A DNA stretch of 64,000 bases from Rhynchopus sp. YZ270_cl-10 (taxonomy: Eukaryota; Euglenozoa; Diplonemea; Diplonemida; Diplonemidae): NCBI GenBank assembly GCA_964035575.1, contig OZ037875.1:744001-808000 (forward strand), written 5' to 3'. The notes beneath the pieces were generated by a model, which made no database searches, was not told the origin of the DNA, and saw only the letters and a program-made list of their open reading frames with translations. A program made the position numbers and the translations under genes. Positions 49,601-59,099 of this stretch are shown here, one piece after another. The first letter of the stretch is position 1; each line of letters starts with the position of its first letter.

Positions 49601-50747
49601 CAGCGGCAGGGTCTTTCACGATCTTCTGTCTCCAATCGGGAGTGGTACTGCATGGATTGAGTCTGGCTGGTATGTACACCCTTTTTCATATATTAAGGGG
49701 GTGTCCGGGGCTTTTTGGGCCGAAAAAGCCCCTTTTTTAGTAGGCTGCCACCTCCCTCCCCAGGGGCAGGGATCGAAACTACTTTTCTTTTTTACCAGCG
49801 TTTTTTTTTGGTGACATGCCTGAACAGATTTTTAAATTTCTACTTTATTTTTCAAACCCCTTCCCCTCATAGGTGGAAAGTCTGGCGCCATCGGAAACCT
49901 TCGTCGTATGAGCCGCAGCGATGTTGTCGTTGCTGGAACTCATGGTGGATACGTCAGCGGTGTCGACTGCCGCATGCCTAACGAAGCCTTCTGCATGCAA
50001 GCCCCCCGGGAGCACGGCCCCCTCACCTCCATCGCCGTAGGCGACGAATGTGGACGTGAATGCTGGGTGGTCAGCGCGACTATGTCAGGGCACATCACAC
50101 TGTGGGACCTCCGCTTCAAAATGGCGATCAAAACGTGGAACGTCAACGAGCCGGTCAACAAGCTTTCTTTGAACGGCCCGGAGCCTGTTGTATTGGTGGC
50201 GACCTCTGAGGTGCAGCGGCTCTCCTTGAAGACAGGGCGGAAGGTTACTGTGTATCGGCCTTCCTCTGCTACTCCGCAGGAGGCTGCGACGTCGCAGGAA
50301 GGCAGCCGGTATGGGGATGTGGTGCGCAACGTGCCGGCCTGCAGTGCGGAGAGACCAAATTCCATCCGCGCATTGTGTGGAAGCCGCGACGCAACGTGGT
50401 TTGTGACTGGAGGTACCGACCGCATTATCCGCTCCTGGGAAAGCGATAATCCGCAAAAATCTCAGGTAATTTCCGGTCCTGATCTTGGCCGTCGCCCCTA
50501 CCGTTACACTACCAGTATGGAGAAAGACGTTACAGTTGTTCGCGAAGAAGTTTCTGGACAACCCACCCAAGCACACCGTGGATTCCTTTCAGTAGCCAAA
50601 CAACACAAAGACTGTGTCACCGCCCTCGCCCTGCTTCGCCCTATCCCAAATTTCTGCAACGTCCCTCTCCTCGTCTCTGCATCTCGTGATGGATGTGTAA
50701 AACTCTGGCAATCGGCATCGAACAAACCCCTCGCAGAACGTTCTTAA
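46654..50747 (+). CDS. VPS15: VPS15, regulatory pseudokinase-like subunit of class III PI 3-kinase (two exons)
   Basis: Spliced join of 46654-49669 and 49873-50747 gives 1296 residues. The N-terminus MGNQL is the conserved N-myristoylation site of VPS15. The kinase domain (about 25-310) has VCKMFLK, HGDLKTNNVM (H154-G155-D156, replacing HRD), TDMAPFKP (D174-M-A, replacing DFG) and PADFSYFFDS, then APERL; these are family hallmarks. HEAT repeats fill about 330-680 and a WD40 propeller about 900-1296 (VRLWDVRL, ITLWDLRF, VKLWQS). VPS15 anchors VPS34 and Beclin-1/VPS30 on endosomal or autophagic membranes and is needed to make PI3P. The first exon would otherwise read into the intron and stop at 49740; the splice restores the propeller frame (…SLAG|GKSGAIGN). 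Length is close to fungal and animal VPS15 (about 1350-1450). Confidence 0.92.
49670..49872 (+). other. Spliceosomal intron in VPS15 (203 bp)
   Basis: Donor GTATGT at 49670 and acceptor CCCCTCATAG ending at 49872, after a pyrimidine tract. It interrupts a Gly codon after its first base (phase 1). The intron falls inside the WD40 region. It shows that GTATGT is a working donor here, which also appears in both RNase T2 genes. Confidence 0.85.
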
Positions 50748-50939
50748 GAGAATCGAATTCAAAAAAAGGGAGAAATAACGAAAAAAAAAAAAGGAAAGAT
50801 TGAGAGAAGGGGGGAAGCGAGGGGGGTACTCTCTGGCCTGTAAGGGGGTTGGGGAGGAAGGGGGATTTGTGGGGTGAGGCAGAGGCTTACTGACCAAATT
50901 TTATCTCCTTTTTTTTTTTTTTTTTTTTGCAGCGTGTGT

Positions 50940-51068
50940 CATACAAGTATAACGGCCGTCACGACGGGAAAAAATTTTTTTTGTCGGGGAGGTCACGGCC
51001 GTGAAGAAAATCTGAAAAATTTAACGGCCGTGAAATTTTGCATTGATCACGGCCGTGAAATATTTCCA
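50940..51068. repeat. ACGGCCGT foldback family, copy 1
   Basis: ATACAAGTATAACGGCCGTC starts the copy, and (T)CACGGCCGTGAA recurs at 50994, 51022 and 51049. The copy at 52755-52915 is in the opposite orientation and ends ACGTCCGTTTTACTTGTAT. Confidence 0.6.
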
Positions 51069-51141
51069 CGCTTTTTGCTTGTTTCTTCTTTTTCGTTCGT
51101 AGACAGGGCCAACCCCCTTTCCCATCCCTCCCAAGTCATTC

Positions 51142-51381
51142 TTGGGGGGTAAAAGCAACATAAAAAGTGCAAAAAAAAGTCGGCCCCACTGCGATCGGGA
51201 AGCTGACGACACGAATGAGCACTTATGGTGGTCCTGCCCTGCCTGCGATGCTATACGCTCAGATCCTAGTTTCCACTCCGTCACAACTGCTGACAGGTCA
51301 CCGTGGCCTAACTGTGTGTCGAACTGTGGAGTTATCCCTACTGCCCTGAAGGACAGTATTGATGCTACCTCCAGCGTCTGA
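51142..51381 (+). mobile_element. C-terminal remnant of a LINE (non-LTR) protein
   Basis: The frame reads PHCDREADDTNEHLWWSCPA, then CDAIRSD, then WPNCVSNCGVIPTAL. C-x(8-9)-HLWWxCPxxxxxR followed by a P-x-C...CG-(L/V)-(V/I)-P motif is typical of the zinc-knuckle region after the reverse transcriptase in protist LINEs. The first cysteine of the usual CxxC is not evident. No reverse transcriptase precedes it in the 390 bp to VPS15, so this is a 5'-truncated copy at most. Confidence 0.45.
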
Positions 51382-52590
51382 TGGGGAGCATCCTCATACA
51401 CCGGTTGTCTCTGAACAACAGCCTCCGTATCAACAATCTGCCAGTCACGCCTGGAGAAGTTTTTGGGGTGCCTCGGAGGTCTTTATACAATGCAATGTGC
51501 CCTAGTTTCGAGTACGAAACGTTTCTCCATGTATTGCACGGGAAACAATATGACAAAACAGGTACAGGGTGGTTCCGTGATTATCATAGAACCTGGCACC
51601 TTGTGTGTCTCCCAAAGACCAAAAAAGCGTTGTGAAGTTTTGGAGGAAGGAAAAATAAAACGTATCAACAATCTGCCACTCACGCCTGGAGAACAGCTCA
51701 GCTGCAACCTTTGTTCCGTCCCCACTATGACTTCGACCGGATTCCACTCTCACAGGAAATGGACTTATCCAAACCATCACCTGCGTGCCGCTGCGCTCCT
51801 GGCTCTCCTCACTGCGCTGGTCTCCCGCTGCCCGCCCACGTTTTCACCCTACTGTGAATTGTGTGGCATTTCTGAGCACTTGTACGTGCTCCCGGTTCTT
51901 CAGAGTAGCATATTTCTCGTGTTTCAGCACTTGTAACCGGTTCTTGAGCAAAGTACTCTTCTCATATTTGATGGGCTTTCCGTTGTGGAGCACACATCAA
52001 TACTGTGAGACGAACCTCATCTGTGTTGAACCATTTGCGGTGTTCTTCAGCTTCCAGTGCAAAATCTTCCGACAGAATCAGCACACTATTGAACAACTAT
52101 CCTCCGTCTTTTTTGTCGGAAAATAGACCGCATCACGTTCTGCACACCTCTGGATCTTCTTCGCTACGTTGGCGAGATACGCGCAGAGGGAGGGGTCCAC
52201 CCTTTTGCTCCCGTGAACTTGTACTGTTTGCCCGATGTTTTCTTTGGCACAAGAGTGATGAACGGGGTTGAGTGAGTCCAAACACATCCTTCTCGGACAA
52301 AGACTAATAATTGAGGTTGTGAGACGCTCGGGATGCTGCGAATTCAGTATGCAGAACTGAAAGGCAGTGTTGAAACCAGAAGATTACAGATGGCGGGTCA
52401 GATGCTGTGTCACTTACCCCATCAGGTAGATGAGAGCCAGCACCTTCAGAGCAGTGAACACAACACACCGTGGACACAATACATGTGCCAAAAGGCAACA
52501 AGACCCTACAAGGAGTACCCAGTACCCAGCGCAGTTTTCTGTGCGATATCACTTAACCGGTCCTCTCCTGCCCTACCCTCCTTTTCTTCA
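51382..52590. other. No gene; repeated 32-bp segment
   Basis: CGTATCAACAATCTGCCA(G/C)T then CACGCCTGGAGAA occurs at 51426 and 51661. Short frames have no recognised domain. Part of this may be 3' sequence of the LINE remnant just upstream. Confidence 0.4.
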
Positions 52591-52692
52591 GGGGTAAAAA
52601 TCAGGTGGGTTGTGGGAATATAGGGGGAAATGGGTGGGGTTTGGTCTGTACATTCCTATCCGCGCCTATCCGCGGGGTAAAAATCAGGTGGG
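52591..52692. mobile_element. Relative of the 20.8-kb foldback element, nearly array-free
   Basis: GGGGTAAAAATCAGGTGGG bounds both sides here (52591-52609 and 52674-52692), but in direct rather than inverted orientation. The core AAATGGGTGGGGTTTGG is shared with 20890-20913, and only two GCGCCTATCC-type units are present. Confidence 0.6.
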
Positions 52693-52754
52693 ATGGTTCT
52701 TGAGTGGCGCCTTTTCTCGTACTTCACTGTGTGTTCCTTCAAAGACTTGTACAA

Positions 52755-52915
52755 AAAATTCACGGCCGTTGTTTTTTTTTAACGGCCGTGAAATTTTTGT
52801 ACATAAAAAGGGCGCTTTTTTTTCACGGCTGTTTTTTTTTATTTTTCACGGCAACGACGGCAGTGGGTCGAGCATTTTTTTTTCATTTCCGTGACGTCCG
52901 TTTTACTTGTATGGT
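52755..52915. repeat. ACGGCCGT foldback family, copy 2 (inverted)
   Basis: TTCACGGCCGTT, AACGGCCGTGAAATTTTTGT and TTTTTCACGGC, ending ACGTCCGTTTTACTTGTAT, which is the complement of the start of copy 1 with two changes. Confidence 0.6.
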
Positions 52916-53240
52916 GTGTTTTTTTTGTTTTTGTTTCCCCCTTCTAGCCACGGGTAAGCGTAGTTTTTTTCTTTTTTTCACAATGTAAAAAATGATGTTT
53001 AAATTGCACATCGCGAACGATGTTTACCACATCGTGTCTAGCAAAAGGGAATGTTATTTTTTGCTGGAAAAAAATAAAGAGAAGTGATGTAGCTTCTCTC
53101 TCTGTGGGGGGTTTTTTTTTGTGAGTGTTGAGGGATGAGGTCCTGGAGAGAAGGGTTTTTATGGGCTTGGCTTGCTGTGGATACAGAACTGCCTTCGTTC
53201 GATTTTTTTCATATTTTTTTTCTCTTTTTTTGATACTGCT

Positions 53241-53276
53241 AAAGATGTGTGTGTCCCGTGAAGCACATTCATCTTA
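53241..53276 (+). repeat. Hairpin repeat family P copy
   Basis: AAAGATGTGTGTGTCCCGTG then AAGCACATTCATCTT. A T-rich tract follows. Confidence 0.65.
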
Positions 53277-53985
53277 TAAGTTTTCTTCTTCTCTTTTTTT
53301 TCATATTTTTGCTGAAGAACGAAACAAAATAAAGACAGATACGTACCTGACACCAACACAATACCCTGCCGCACACCCACCACCACCCTCAAAAAAAAAA
53401 TAGGCCTGTTCCATTAAAACAATACAAAGCAAAGCGAGACAAAAAGGGTGATATCCTCCTTGATATAGACTGTATGTGCGGAGGTGTGGAGGGGGGGTGG
53501 GGGGGGGGGGATTCTTCGACACTAGCAAAAGAAAGTCTGCAAAAAAAAAACCCCCCCTCCTGCATTCCCCTGCCCCCCTACCTTTTTAACCAAAGTTTTC
53601 ATTAACCCTCTATGTACCATGCTGTTTCAGAAGTGCATAGTAGGGGCCCGATCCAGCTGGATGCTGCATGATAACGATCACAGAAGGACTCCTGACTATA
53701 TGGGTTCGTCCTAGCCTGGAGCCTGGAGTCATCACGCTTGTGGGAGCTCCTTAAAGGGAAAAAACAATCGGGAACGAAGCACTGCTTCACCGTATCAAAC
53801 TTTTTTTAGATAGGCTACGACCGTCACCCGATTTTAACATACCCGCGCTACGCCACGTTCATGTTCGAACAGATAAACATAAAAAGGCCACAAAAAAATA
53901 CGAACTCCGGCTGGGGAAATGCCATCATCCCTAACAACAATCTTGTGGAAACCCACGCAGCTGATGTGATAACGAATGTGATCAA
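53277..53985. other. Intergenic stretch, no gene
   Basis: Homopolymer-rich. It contains the second copy (53683-53773) of the segment at 24948-25014. Nothing else was recognised. Confidence 0.45.
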
Positions 53986-54028
53986 AGGTGACTAAGCACA
54001 GAGAGGCTTAGGGTCATCTTATAAACTT
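53986..54028 (+). repeat. Hairpin repeat family A copy upstream of RNase T2
   Basis: AGGTGACTAAGCACAGAGAG then GCTTAGGGTCATCTT, ATAAACTTTT and a T-run. It ends 70 bp before the ATG at 54099. Confidence 0.8.
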
Positions 54029-54098
54029 TTTTTTCCTTCCACCCTCCCTCCCTGCACCCTTTTTAATCCCACAGCAAAACAAAAGAACAGCCGTCACT

Positions 54099-54535
54099 AT
54101 GACCAGCACCGCCCTGTTTGCCGCAGTCACCCTCTGCTTGGTGGGAAGCACCTCTGCACAGTCGTGGACCGGAAACTACTACAGGATGCGCTTCGAGCAG
54201 GACCCTGGTGCCGCGAACTACACCATCCACGGGCTGTGGCCCGAGTGGGAGGCGGCAGCGAAGGGCTTCTGCAGGAACGTGACCTTCAACGAGACGGCCA
54301 TCAAGGACCTTGAGCCGCAGATGAACATTGTCTGGCCGTCGGACCAGGGCCCCAACACTGACTTCTGGACACACGAGTGGCAGAAGCACGGATCGTGCGC
54401 GGACAACATGGACGAGCACACCTACTTCAGCACCGCGCTCAAGCTCTACGACCAGTACCACACCCAGTGCCCCCACGCACAGACCGGAAACGAGTGCAAC
54501 TTCTGCTTCCTCCGCAACCTCACCCAGACCTGCGA
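54099..54535 (+). CDS. Secreted RNase T2, exon 1
   Basis: A signal peptide (MTSTALFAAVTLCLVGSTSAQ) precedes a T2 ribonuclease. Active-site segment CAS I is YTIHGLWPEW with H44. CAS II is FWTHEWQKHGSC with H92, E93 and H97. These enzymes cleave single-stranded RNA to 2',3'-cyclic phosphates in lysosomes, vacuoles or outside the cell. The N-terminal strand before CAS I is short and lacks the usual cysteines. After CNFCFLRNLTQTC the frame meets GAGTATGTG followed by a T-rich tract. The paralogue at 57337 has GAGTATGTC at the same place, so I take GTATGT at 54536 as an intron donor. Without splicing the frame runs on to 54776 through low-complexity sequence. The nearest acceptor (ending 54579) would stop almost at once, so the 3' exon with the family's last strand and cysteine was not located. 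Confidence 0.85.
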
Positions 54536-54776
54536 GTATGTGTTTTTTTTGTGTTTTCGCTTTTTTCTTTTTTGTCCAGAATCTAATGTTAATGACTATT
54601 TATCTCATGCCGTAGCGTGCACTTTTCATTACGAGAGGTGTTTTTGCTCTGAGCTGCGGTTTAAACACACGAGCACACGACGGGTATCCATGCTCCCACT
54701 CCCTGATGTGGGCGCCTCTCGGAATAAACGCGCGTTGGCCATCTGCACTCTGCTCTGCTCCGAGACCTGCGTGTAG

Positions 54777-55980
54777 CGCAGTGCCATCGATTGCGACGAC
54801 CATCCGAAGTTCCTTAACACTCTGTGTTAAGGTTTTTAAGGTTGCTTTTGTGGCGTACCCACCCACCTCTAGGCCCCCACCCCCAGACGGGGTACCCAAA
54901 AAACCAGGGAACCGGTTCCCGGTTCCGAAATGACCGGTTCCCCAAAGTTCCGGTTCCAATATGAATATTTCCCAAAAAAAAAAGACCCCACATCACCCCA
55001 AAAAGGGGCGAAATTTACAAAAATAACGAAAAGTACAGAGTAAAGTAGGGGGAAGGCCAATAAATTGGGGAGGGGAAGAAAAAAAAAAGCCTAACTACTG
55101 ACTGTTGCGCTTGATGTAGAGCACCTGCATCGCCCTTACGTAGTCCCTCGACCGCGAGGTGCCGTATTTGCATTGGACCCACCCTGCCACGAATTTGGCC
55201 TGCTTCGTGTCGCGATGTCGGCGGCTTTGTTGGGCTGCGGACCTCCTCAGCCCGGGAGGTGTACCTGTGGGCATCATTCAGATCGAGCTCTTCTGCCATC
55301 ATCTGCACCACCTTGTACATTGGGCCTTTTCCGAGGGCGTTCTCTGTTGTGACGACTTAGTGAAGTGGGTGCAGACTTTTCTCAGGTCAAAGAGAAAAGA
55401 GAGGCTAGCGACAGGGTTCGTCAGTCCTCACGGGGAACGCCCAACGACAAATTCGCTTATTACTAACCATCACCCCCTCCTCAAAAAAACAGGTGCACCA
55501 ACGATGGACCGGGTGACTGCCCCGGAAACTGAAATTACCTGTTGTAAAAAAAAACATACCAGGTAGTCTGTCCCTTCCCTCCCGAGAAACTAAATGGTGT
55601 CTTTTTCGTCGACATTAGAACACGCGAGAATTTTTTTTTTTGGGCTTTTTTGAATTTTAGTAAAGTCCTGTGTAGCACAAAAGAGTGAAGTGGCCTGAAG
55701 CATACCATTGTTTGAATATGGTTTGCAACAAAAGCCAGGTGGGCACAGCAACCAATTACATCAGCGTGTGTCCCACCCACCCCCTTCCCTCCTCCTCCCC
55801 CCCCATCCACACCCTCCTTTCGCCTGACAAACAAGCATTTCCTCGGTAAAGAGGGTGTTGTGTATTTGTTGTGGGGAGGCGTTTTCGTTGTGACATACTG
55901 AGGTCAAATGTCGCTGTCCCATCTTTTTTTTTCTTCTTTTTCGGACAAATTTAGGAGGGTGTTGGCAACGTTTGCTCTCT
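54777..55980. other. Intergenic stretch with possible minus-strand fragment
   Basis: A minus frame at 55095-55277 ends AKFVAGWVQCKYGTSRSRDY then VRAMQVLYIKRNSQ and a stop, and looks protein-like. An overlapping minus frame (55015-55320) contains MMAEELDLNDAHRYTSRAEE. No family was recognised. At 54885-54960 there is a run of GGTTCC/GGAACC palindromic units. Confidence 0.35.
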
Positions 55981-56057
55981 TTTAAGGATCCTGTGAAGGA
56001 AAAAAAAATCGTGGCTGCTATCTTGTAGTACCGACTATAATCAAACAGAATTTTTTT
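55981..56057 (+). repeat. Dispersed repeat family F, copy 3
   Basis: TTTAAGGATCCTGTGAAGGA, an A-run, ATCGTGGCTGCTATC and TATAATCAAACAGAAT, then a T-run. Confidence 0.7.
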
Positions 56058-56444
56058 GAGGATGCAATCTCCAATATTCTCTTTTGTCCGCTTTTTATTA
56101 GCGATATTCCACTCAGGTATTGTTTTTTTTCTCCCTCCCCACTCCCCTCATATTTTACGGTACTATTTAAAGACAATTAAAAGAAAAGCAAATAGATGAA
56201 AACGACATTGAGCTGCGTTTTGAATCTTATTCAGTGTATAGGACAGAGACACTACGTCTGATGGGCTTTTTTATGCCCTTTTCCGGAGCTGGTTTTATTT
56301 TTTCTTTTTGTTGTTGGTTTGCCGTTTCCTTAAGATGGGTATAAAAAAAAGAGACAAAAAAAATCTCAAAATGAAAAGCGGTAGTAGATAAATATCGTTT
56401 ACCCTTCTTCATTTTTTTCTCGATTTTTTTTCTCTTTGGTGATA

Positions 56445-56484
56445 CGTGCCTGCATCCCAGAGATGTCTTTTCACACGTTATCAG
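56445..56484 (+). repeat. Hairpin repeat family B, short divergent form
   Basis: CGTGCCTGCATCCCAG then AGATGTCTTTTCACACGTTAT. GCATCC/AGATGT replaces GCGTCC/AGGCGT: both arms of the inner stem have changed. Confidence 0.55.
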
Positions 56485-56845
56485 CCTGCAAAAAAAAATT
56501 CCACTTTTTCTTTATTTTGCAATCAAATACTTTTTTTCTGTTCTTCCTGAATTTGAAAAGTATATGAGTTCTAATTTATTGCGTTGCAACAACGCCTCCT
56601 CTCTTCTCCTCCCCCCAATTTTATTTTATTTTTGCCAGAAATTATTATATTAGCCTGGAAAAAAAAAAAAAACACAAATACCGATGTGTGCCTGACAAGG
56701 CTTTAATCGAAAACTTTAAATTTCCTGCCGTTTTTCTGATTTTGTTTTTTTTTTTTTGTGCAATACATAATGTCCTCGCCCTCCACAGCAACAAAAAAAA
56801 CTAAAAAAAAAACCCCCACAAATTGAGCACAACACCCATGAGTGT

Positions 56846-56980
56846 AGAAAGTGACGTACCGTATGCGTACAAATTATCGACCGTAATAATGTTCGACCTT
56901 TTCAGGATTTTTCTGGAAGTTCGACCTTTTTTTACGGCCGATAATTTGTACGAATAGTAGAGTTCAATACGGTACTTTCT
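56846..56980. mobile_element. 135-bp foldback (MITE-like) element, family G copy 2
   Basis: The left end GAAAGT...GTACCGTAT is mirrored by ATACGGTACTTTC at the right. GTACAAATTATCG at about 56869 is mirrored by CGATAATTTGTAC at 56939. GTTCGACCTT and AAGTTCGACC flank the centre. Nearly the whole element folds on itself. Confidence 0.65.
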
Positions 56981-57164
56981 CCATTCATGAACATCCAATC
57001 TTTTTTTTTGAATGGGTGATTGTCGATACCACAAAGCATTCCTCCCACATCATCTTCATGCTTATGCGTCTCATGAACACAAAGAAAAAAAAAGTACCAA
57101 CTGTCTTTTCGGGCGAAACGGAAAACAAAAGGATACCCCCACCCCCTTTTGCCCTTTCTCCCTC

Positions 57165-57184
57165 GGTGACTAAGCGTGACTTCA
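57165..57184 (+). repeat. Truncated A repeat
   Basis: GGTGACTAAGCGTGACTTC only. It lies about 150 bp upstream of the second RNase T2 gene. Confidence 0.45.
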
Positions 57185-57336
57185 GATAGGGGGAATCGAT
57201 TTTTTTCATATCGGGGGTTTCGTTCTGTTTTGATGACTTTGCAGGTTTGGCAATGTCTTCTTTTCTCGTGCACCACGAGACGCTGTCCGCATCTCCCCAC
57301 GACCCCTTTTCCCCCTACAGAGTTCGAACCTTCCTA

Positions 57337-57758
57337 ATGCACATTCGTATTGTTGTTGTCATTCTCTTGCTGTCCACATGGTGTGCGCGCACCTCGGGGT
57401 GGAAGGGTGACTACCTTCGCCTCCGTCTCGAGCAAGGTGCGCACACACCGGAGTACACAATACACGGTCTTTGGCCTGAGTGGGCAGTGTACTGCTCTGA
57501 GGAGGGCTTGGATATGGACGCCATTGAAGGCCTGCTTCCTCAGCTAGACGCAGCGTGGCCTTCTATCAAAGACAACAACACCGCCTTCTGGGCGCATGAA
57601 TGGGCCAAGCACGGCACATGCACTGGGATGGACCAGTACAGCTACTTCGATACCACCCTGCGTCTCCACGCAACCTTCTCAAACCTCTGCCCACATGCAG
57701 GCAGCAACGGCCTCTGCAACTTCTGCTTCTTCAAAGACGACCTAGCAACCACCTGTGA
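57337..57758 (+). CDS. Secreted RNase T2 paralogue, exon 1
   Basis: The signal peptide is MHIRIVVVILLLSTWCARTSG. CAS I is YTIHGLWPEW with H43. CAS II is FWAHEWAKHGTC with H87, E88 and H92, so the active site is complete. It shares with the gene at 54099 the short N-terminal strand (W.G.Y.R.R.EQ), the CNFCF motif and the GAGTATGT junction, so the two arose by duplication. I chose the ATG at 57337 rather than 57247 because it starts exactly at the signal peptide. The exon is taken to end at 57758 before GTATGTC. Read-through would stop at 57792. Only about 50 bp beyond the donor an rRNA-like fragment begins. The 3' exon was not found, so the gene could be truncated. Confidence 0.82.
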
Positions 57759-57808
57759 GTATGTCAGGGTCCATGGGGGTGGGAGGGGATGAGGAGGGGT
57801 GTGACAAG

Positions 57809-57898
57809 AACCCTGGATCCTGCCAGTAGTCATATCCTTTCAAGGATTAAGCCATGCACGATTAACAGTGGATCTGCAGACGGCTCATTACAATACAC
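57809..57898 (+). rRNA. 5'-end fragment of small-subunit (18S) rRNA
   Basis: CTGGATCCTGCCAGTAGTCA then TATCC, AAGGATTAAGCCATGCAC, CAGTGGATCTGCAGACGG and CTCATTACAA. This follows the universal SSU 5' sequence order: (gg)ttGATCCTGCCAGTAGTCATAT, AAAGATTAAGCCATGCA, then GCgaAcGGCTCATTA. The similarity ends after about 90 nt, and nothing further of the 18S molecule follows in order. It is an isolated fragment or pseudogene, located just after the RNase T2 donor site. It is divergent from typical metazoan, fungal and plant sequences. Confidence 0.7.
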
Positions 57899-58245
57899 AG
57901 GAGGGTGGTAGTGATGTGCAAAACCAACCTCTGCAGTCTGGCACCCTGAGAGGAGAAGATGTCTCTGTGGGGATGGGGTTGGGGGTGGGGTTGGGGAGAC
58001 CATACAGCCCGCCTTGAGGACAGTCAGTGTGCAGCAACGTCTTTCCACAGTATTCTTACGTACAATACGGAGACGTATTATGCGCTTTGATACAGTGAGG
58101 GTGGGTGGTGGTCACGTATGTGCACCACACACCAAGACGGCTGGGGTGTTGCGCACTGTGCTGCTGTCTGACGACTCTTCGGTGGGGTACACCGACTGCT
58201 GTTGGGGTGGGGTGTTCTGCAGTTGGGGGCTGTGCAGCCCTCATT

Positions 58246-58280
58246 GGGTGACTAAGTATGAGAGGCTTAGGTTCATCTTG
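58246..58280 (+). repeat. Hairpin repeat family A copy
   Basis: GGGTGACTAAGTATGAGAGG then CTTAGGTTCATCTTG. A shortened relative (ACGAAGCGAGAGCTTAGGGT) lies at 58603. Confidence 0.65.
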
Positions 58281-58721
58281 GCTGTGCGGTTGTGCTGCTG
58301 TGGGCGAGGTGCGCCACTCCCATTTCAGACCTTGAAGTGGGGTAGGGGAGGGGGGTGCAAAGACGTTGCCGGATTGTTAGCGCTAAGGTGCGTTGCGATG
58401 TGTGCCATAGAGAGCAGGTGAGGTGGCTCTCATGTACCCCAATGTGTCGAACCCTTAAAGTGCGTCCTCCGGTTGCTTATTGCATCTGTTGAGTTGTCTG
58501 CACTACCAACTGCCGTTTTTTATTGGAGGGGTGATGGGGGGAATTTTTTGCCAAGGTATCCTTCCGCAGTTTCCAGTCTTATAATTGGGGTAGTTTTGAT
58601 AGGGACGAAGCGAGAGCTTAGGGTCAGCTTACATTTTTATTGTAGACTTTTGAATACAACTGTATGATTCTTAGGACTGAAACAGGGTTAATATCAGAAA
58701 CCAATCTACTGAAGTTTCAAC

Positions 58722-59099
58722 TTGTGCACGAAGCATTTTACTTTTCTTTTCTACGTTTTGCAAAACACACACCATAAAAAGAAAGATGGGACCATTTTTG
58801 TTGATCCCTCACCATATACTATCAATTTATTGATTGCATATGATGAAAATACTTGTAGACTTTACAAAAACAAGGTGTTTGGGGGAGTATTGCAAACTGT
58901 CACCGTGTGCACACACCTTCCTTTTGCTGAGGATCTCATTCCCCACATCAGTGCGTCCCTTGCGTACATGTACACCACGGTACGTTCTATAAGGGAAGCA
59001 GCCAGATGCCTGCGACACGGGGAGTGTATATTTGGTGTGGGATGGGGCAAGGTGTGGGGGTACCGTAGCCGTGGATGGGGGAAGGTCATTGCAGCTTGA
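58722..59099 (+). CDS. Possible gene fragment overlapping an H repeat
   Basis: The open frame includes an H repeat (58776-58855, read as KKDGTIFVDPSPYTINLLIA) and continues with AEDLIPHISASLAYMYTTVR and REAARCLRHGECIFGVGWG. H also occurs at 38646, where the frame is soon lost. It may be a small gene, or an old coding family whose fragments disperse. No domain was recognised. Confidence 0.3.
   Translation: MCTKHFTFLFYVLQNTHHKKKDGTIFVDPSPYTINLLIAYDENTCRLYKNKVFGGVLQTVTVCTHLPFAEDLIPHISASLAYMYTTVRSIREAARCLRHGECIFGVGWGKVWGYRSRGWGKVIAA
58776..58855 (+). repeat. Dispersed repeat family H, copy 2
   Basis: AAAGAAAGATGGGACCATTT, TTGATCCCTCACCATATAC, TATCAATTTATTGATTGCAT and GAAAATACTT. It matches 38646-38722 with an ATGATG length difference near the end. 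Confidence 0.75.

Noticed and set aside
49670-49740. VPS15 ending at 49740 as an intact single-exon gene
   Set aside because: This would cut the WD40 propeller. A GTATGT/TAG intron restores the frame into clear WD40 repeats.
57792-58421. Continuation of the 18S rRNA beyond 57898
   Set aside because: No later conserved SSU segments follow in order, so only the 90-nt fragment is called.
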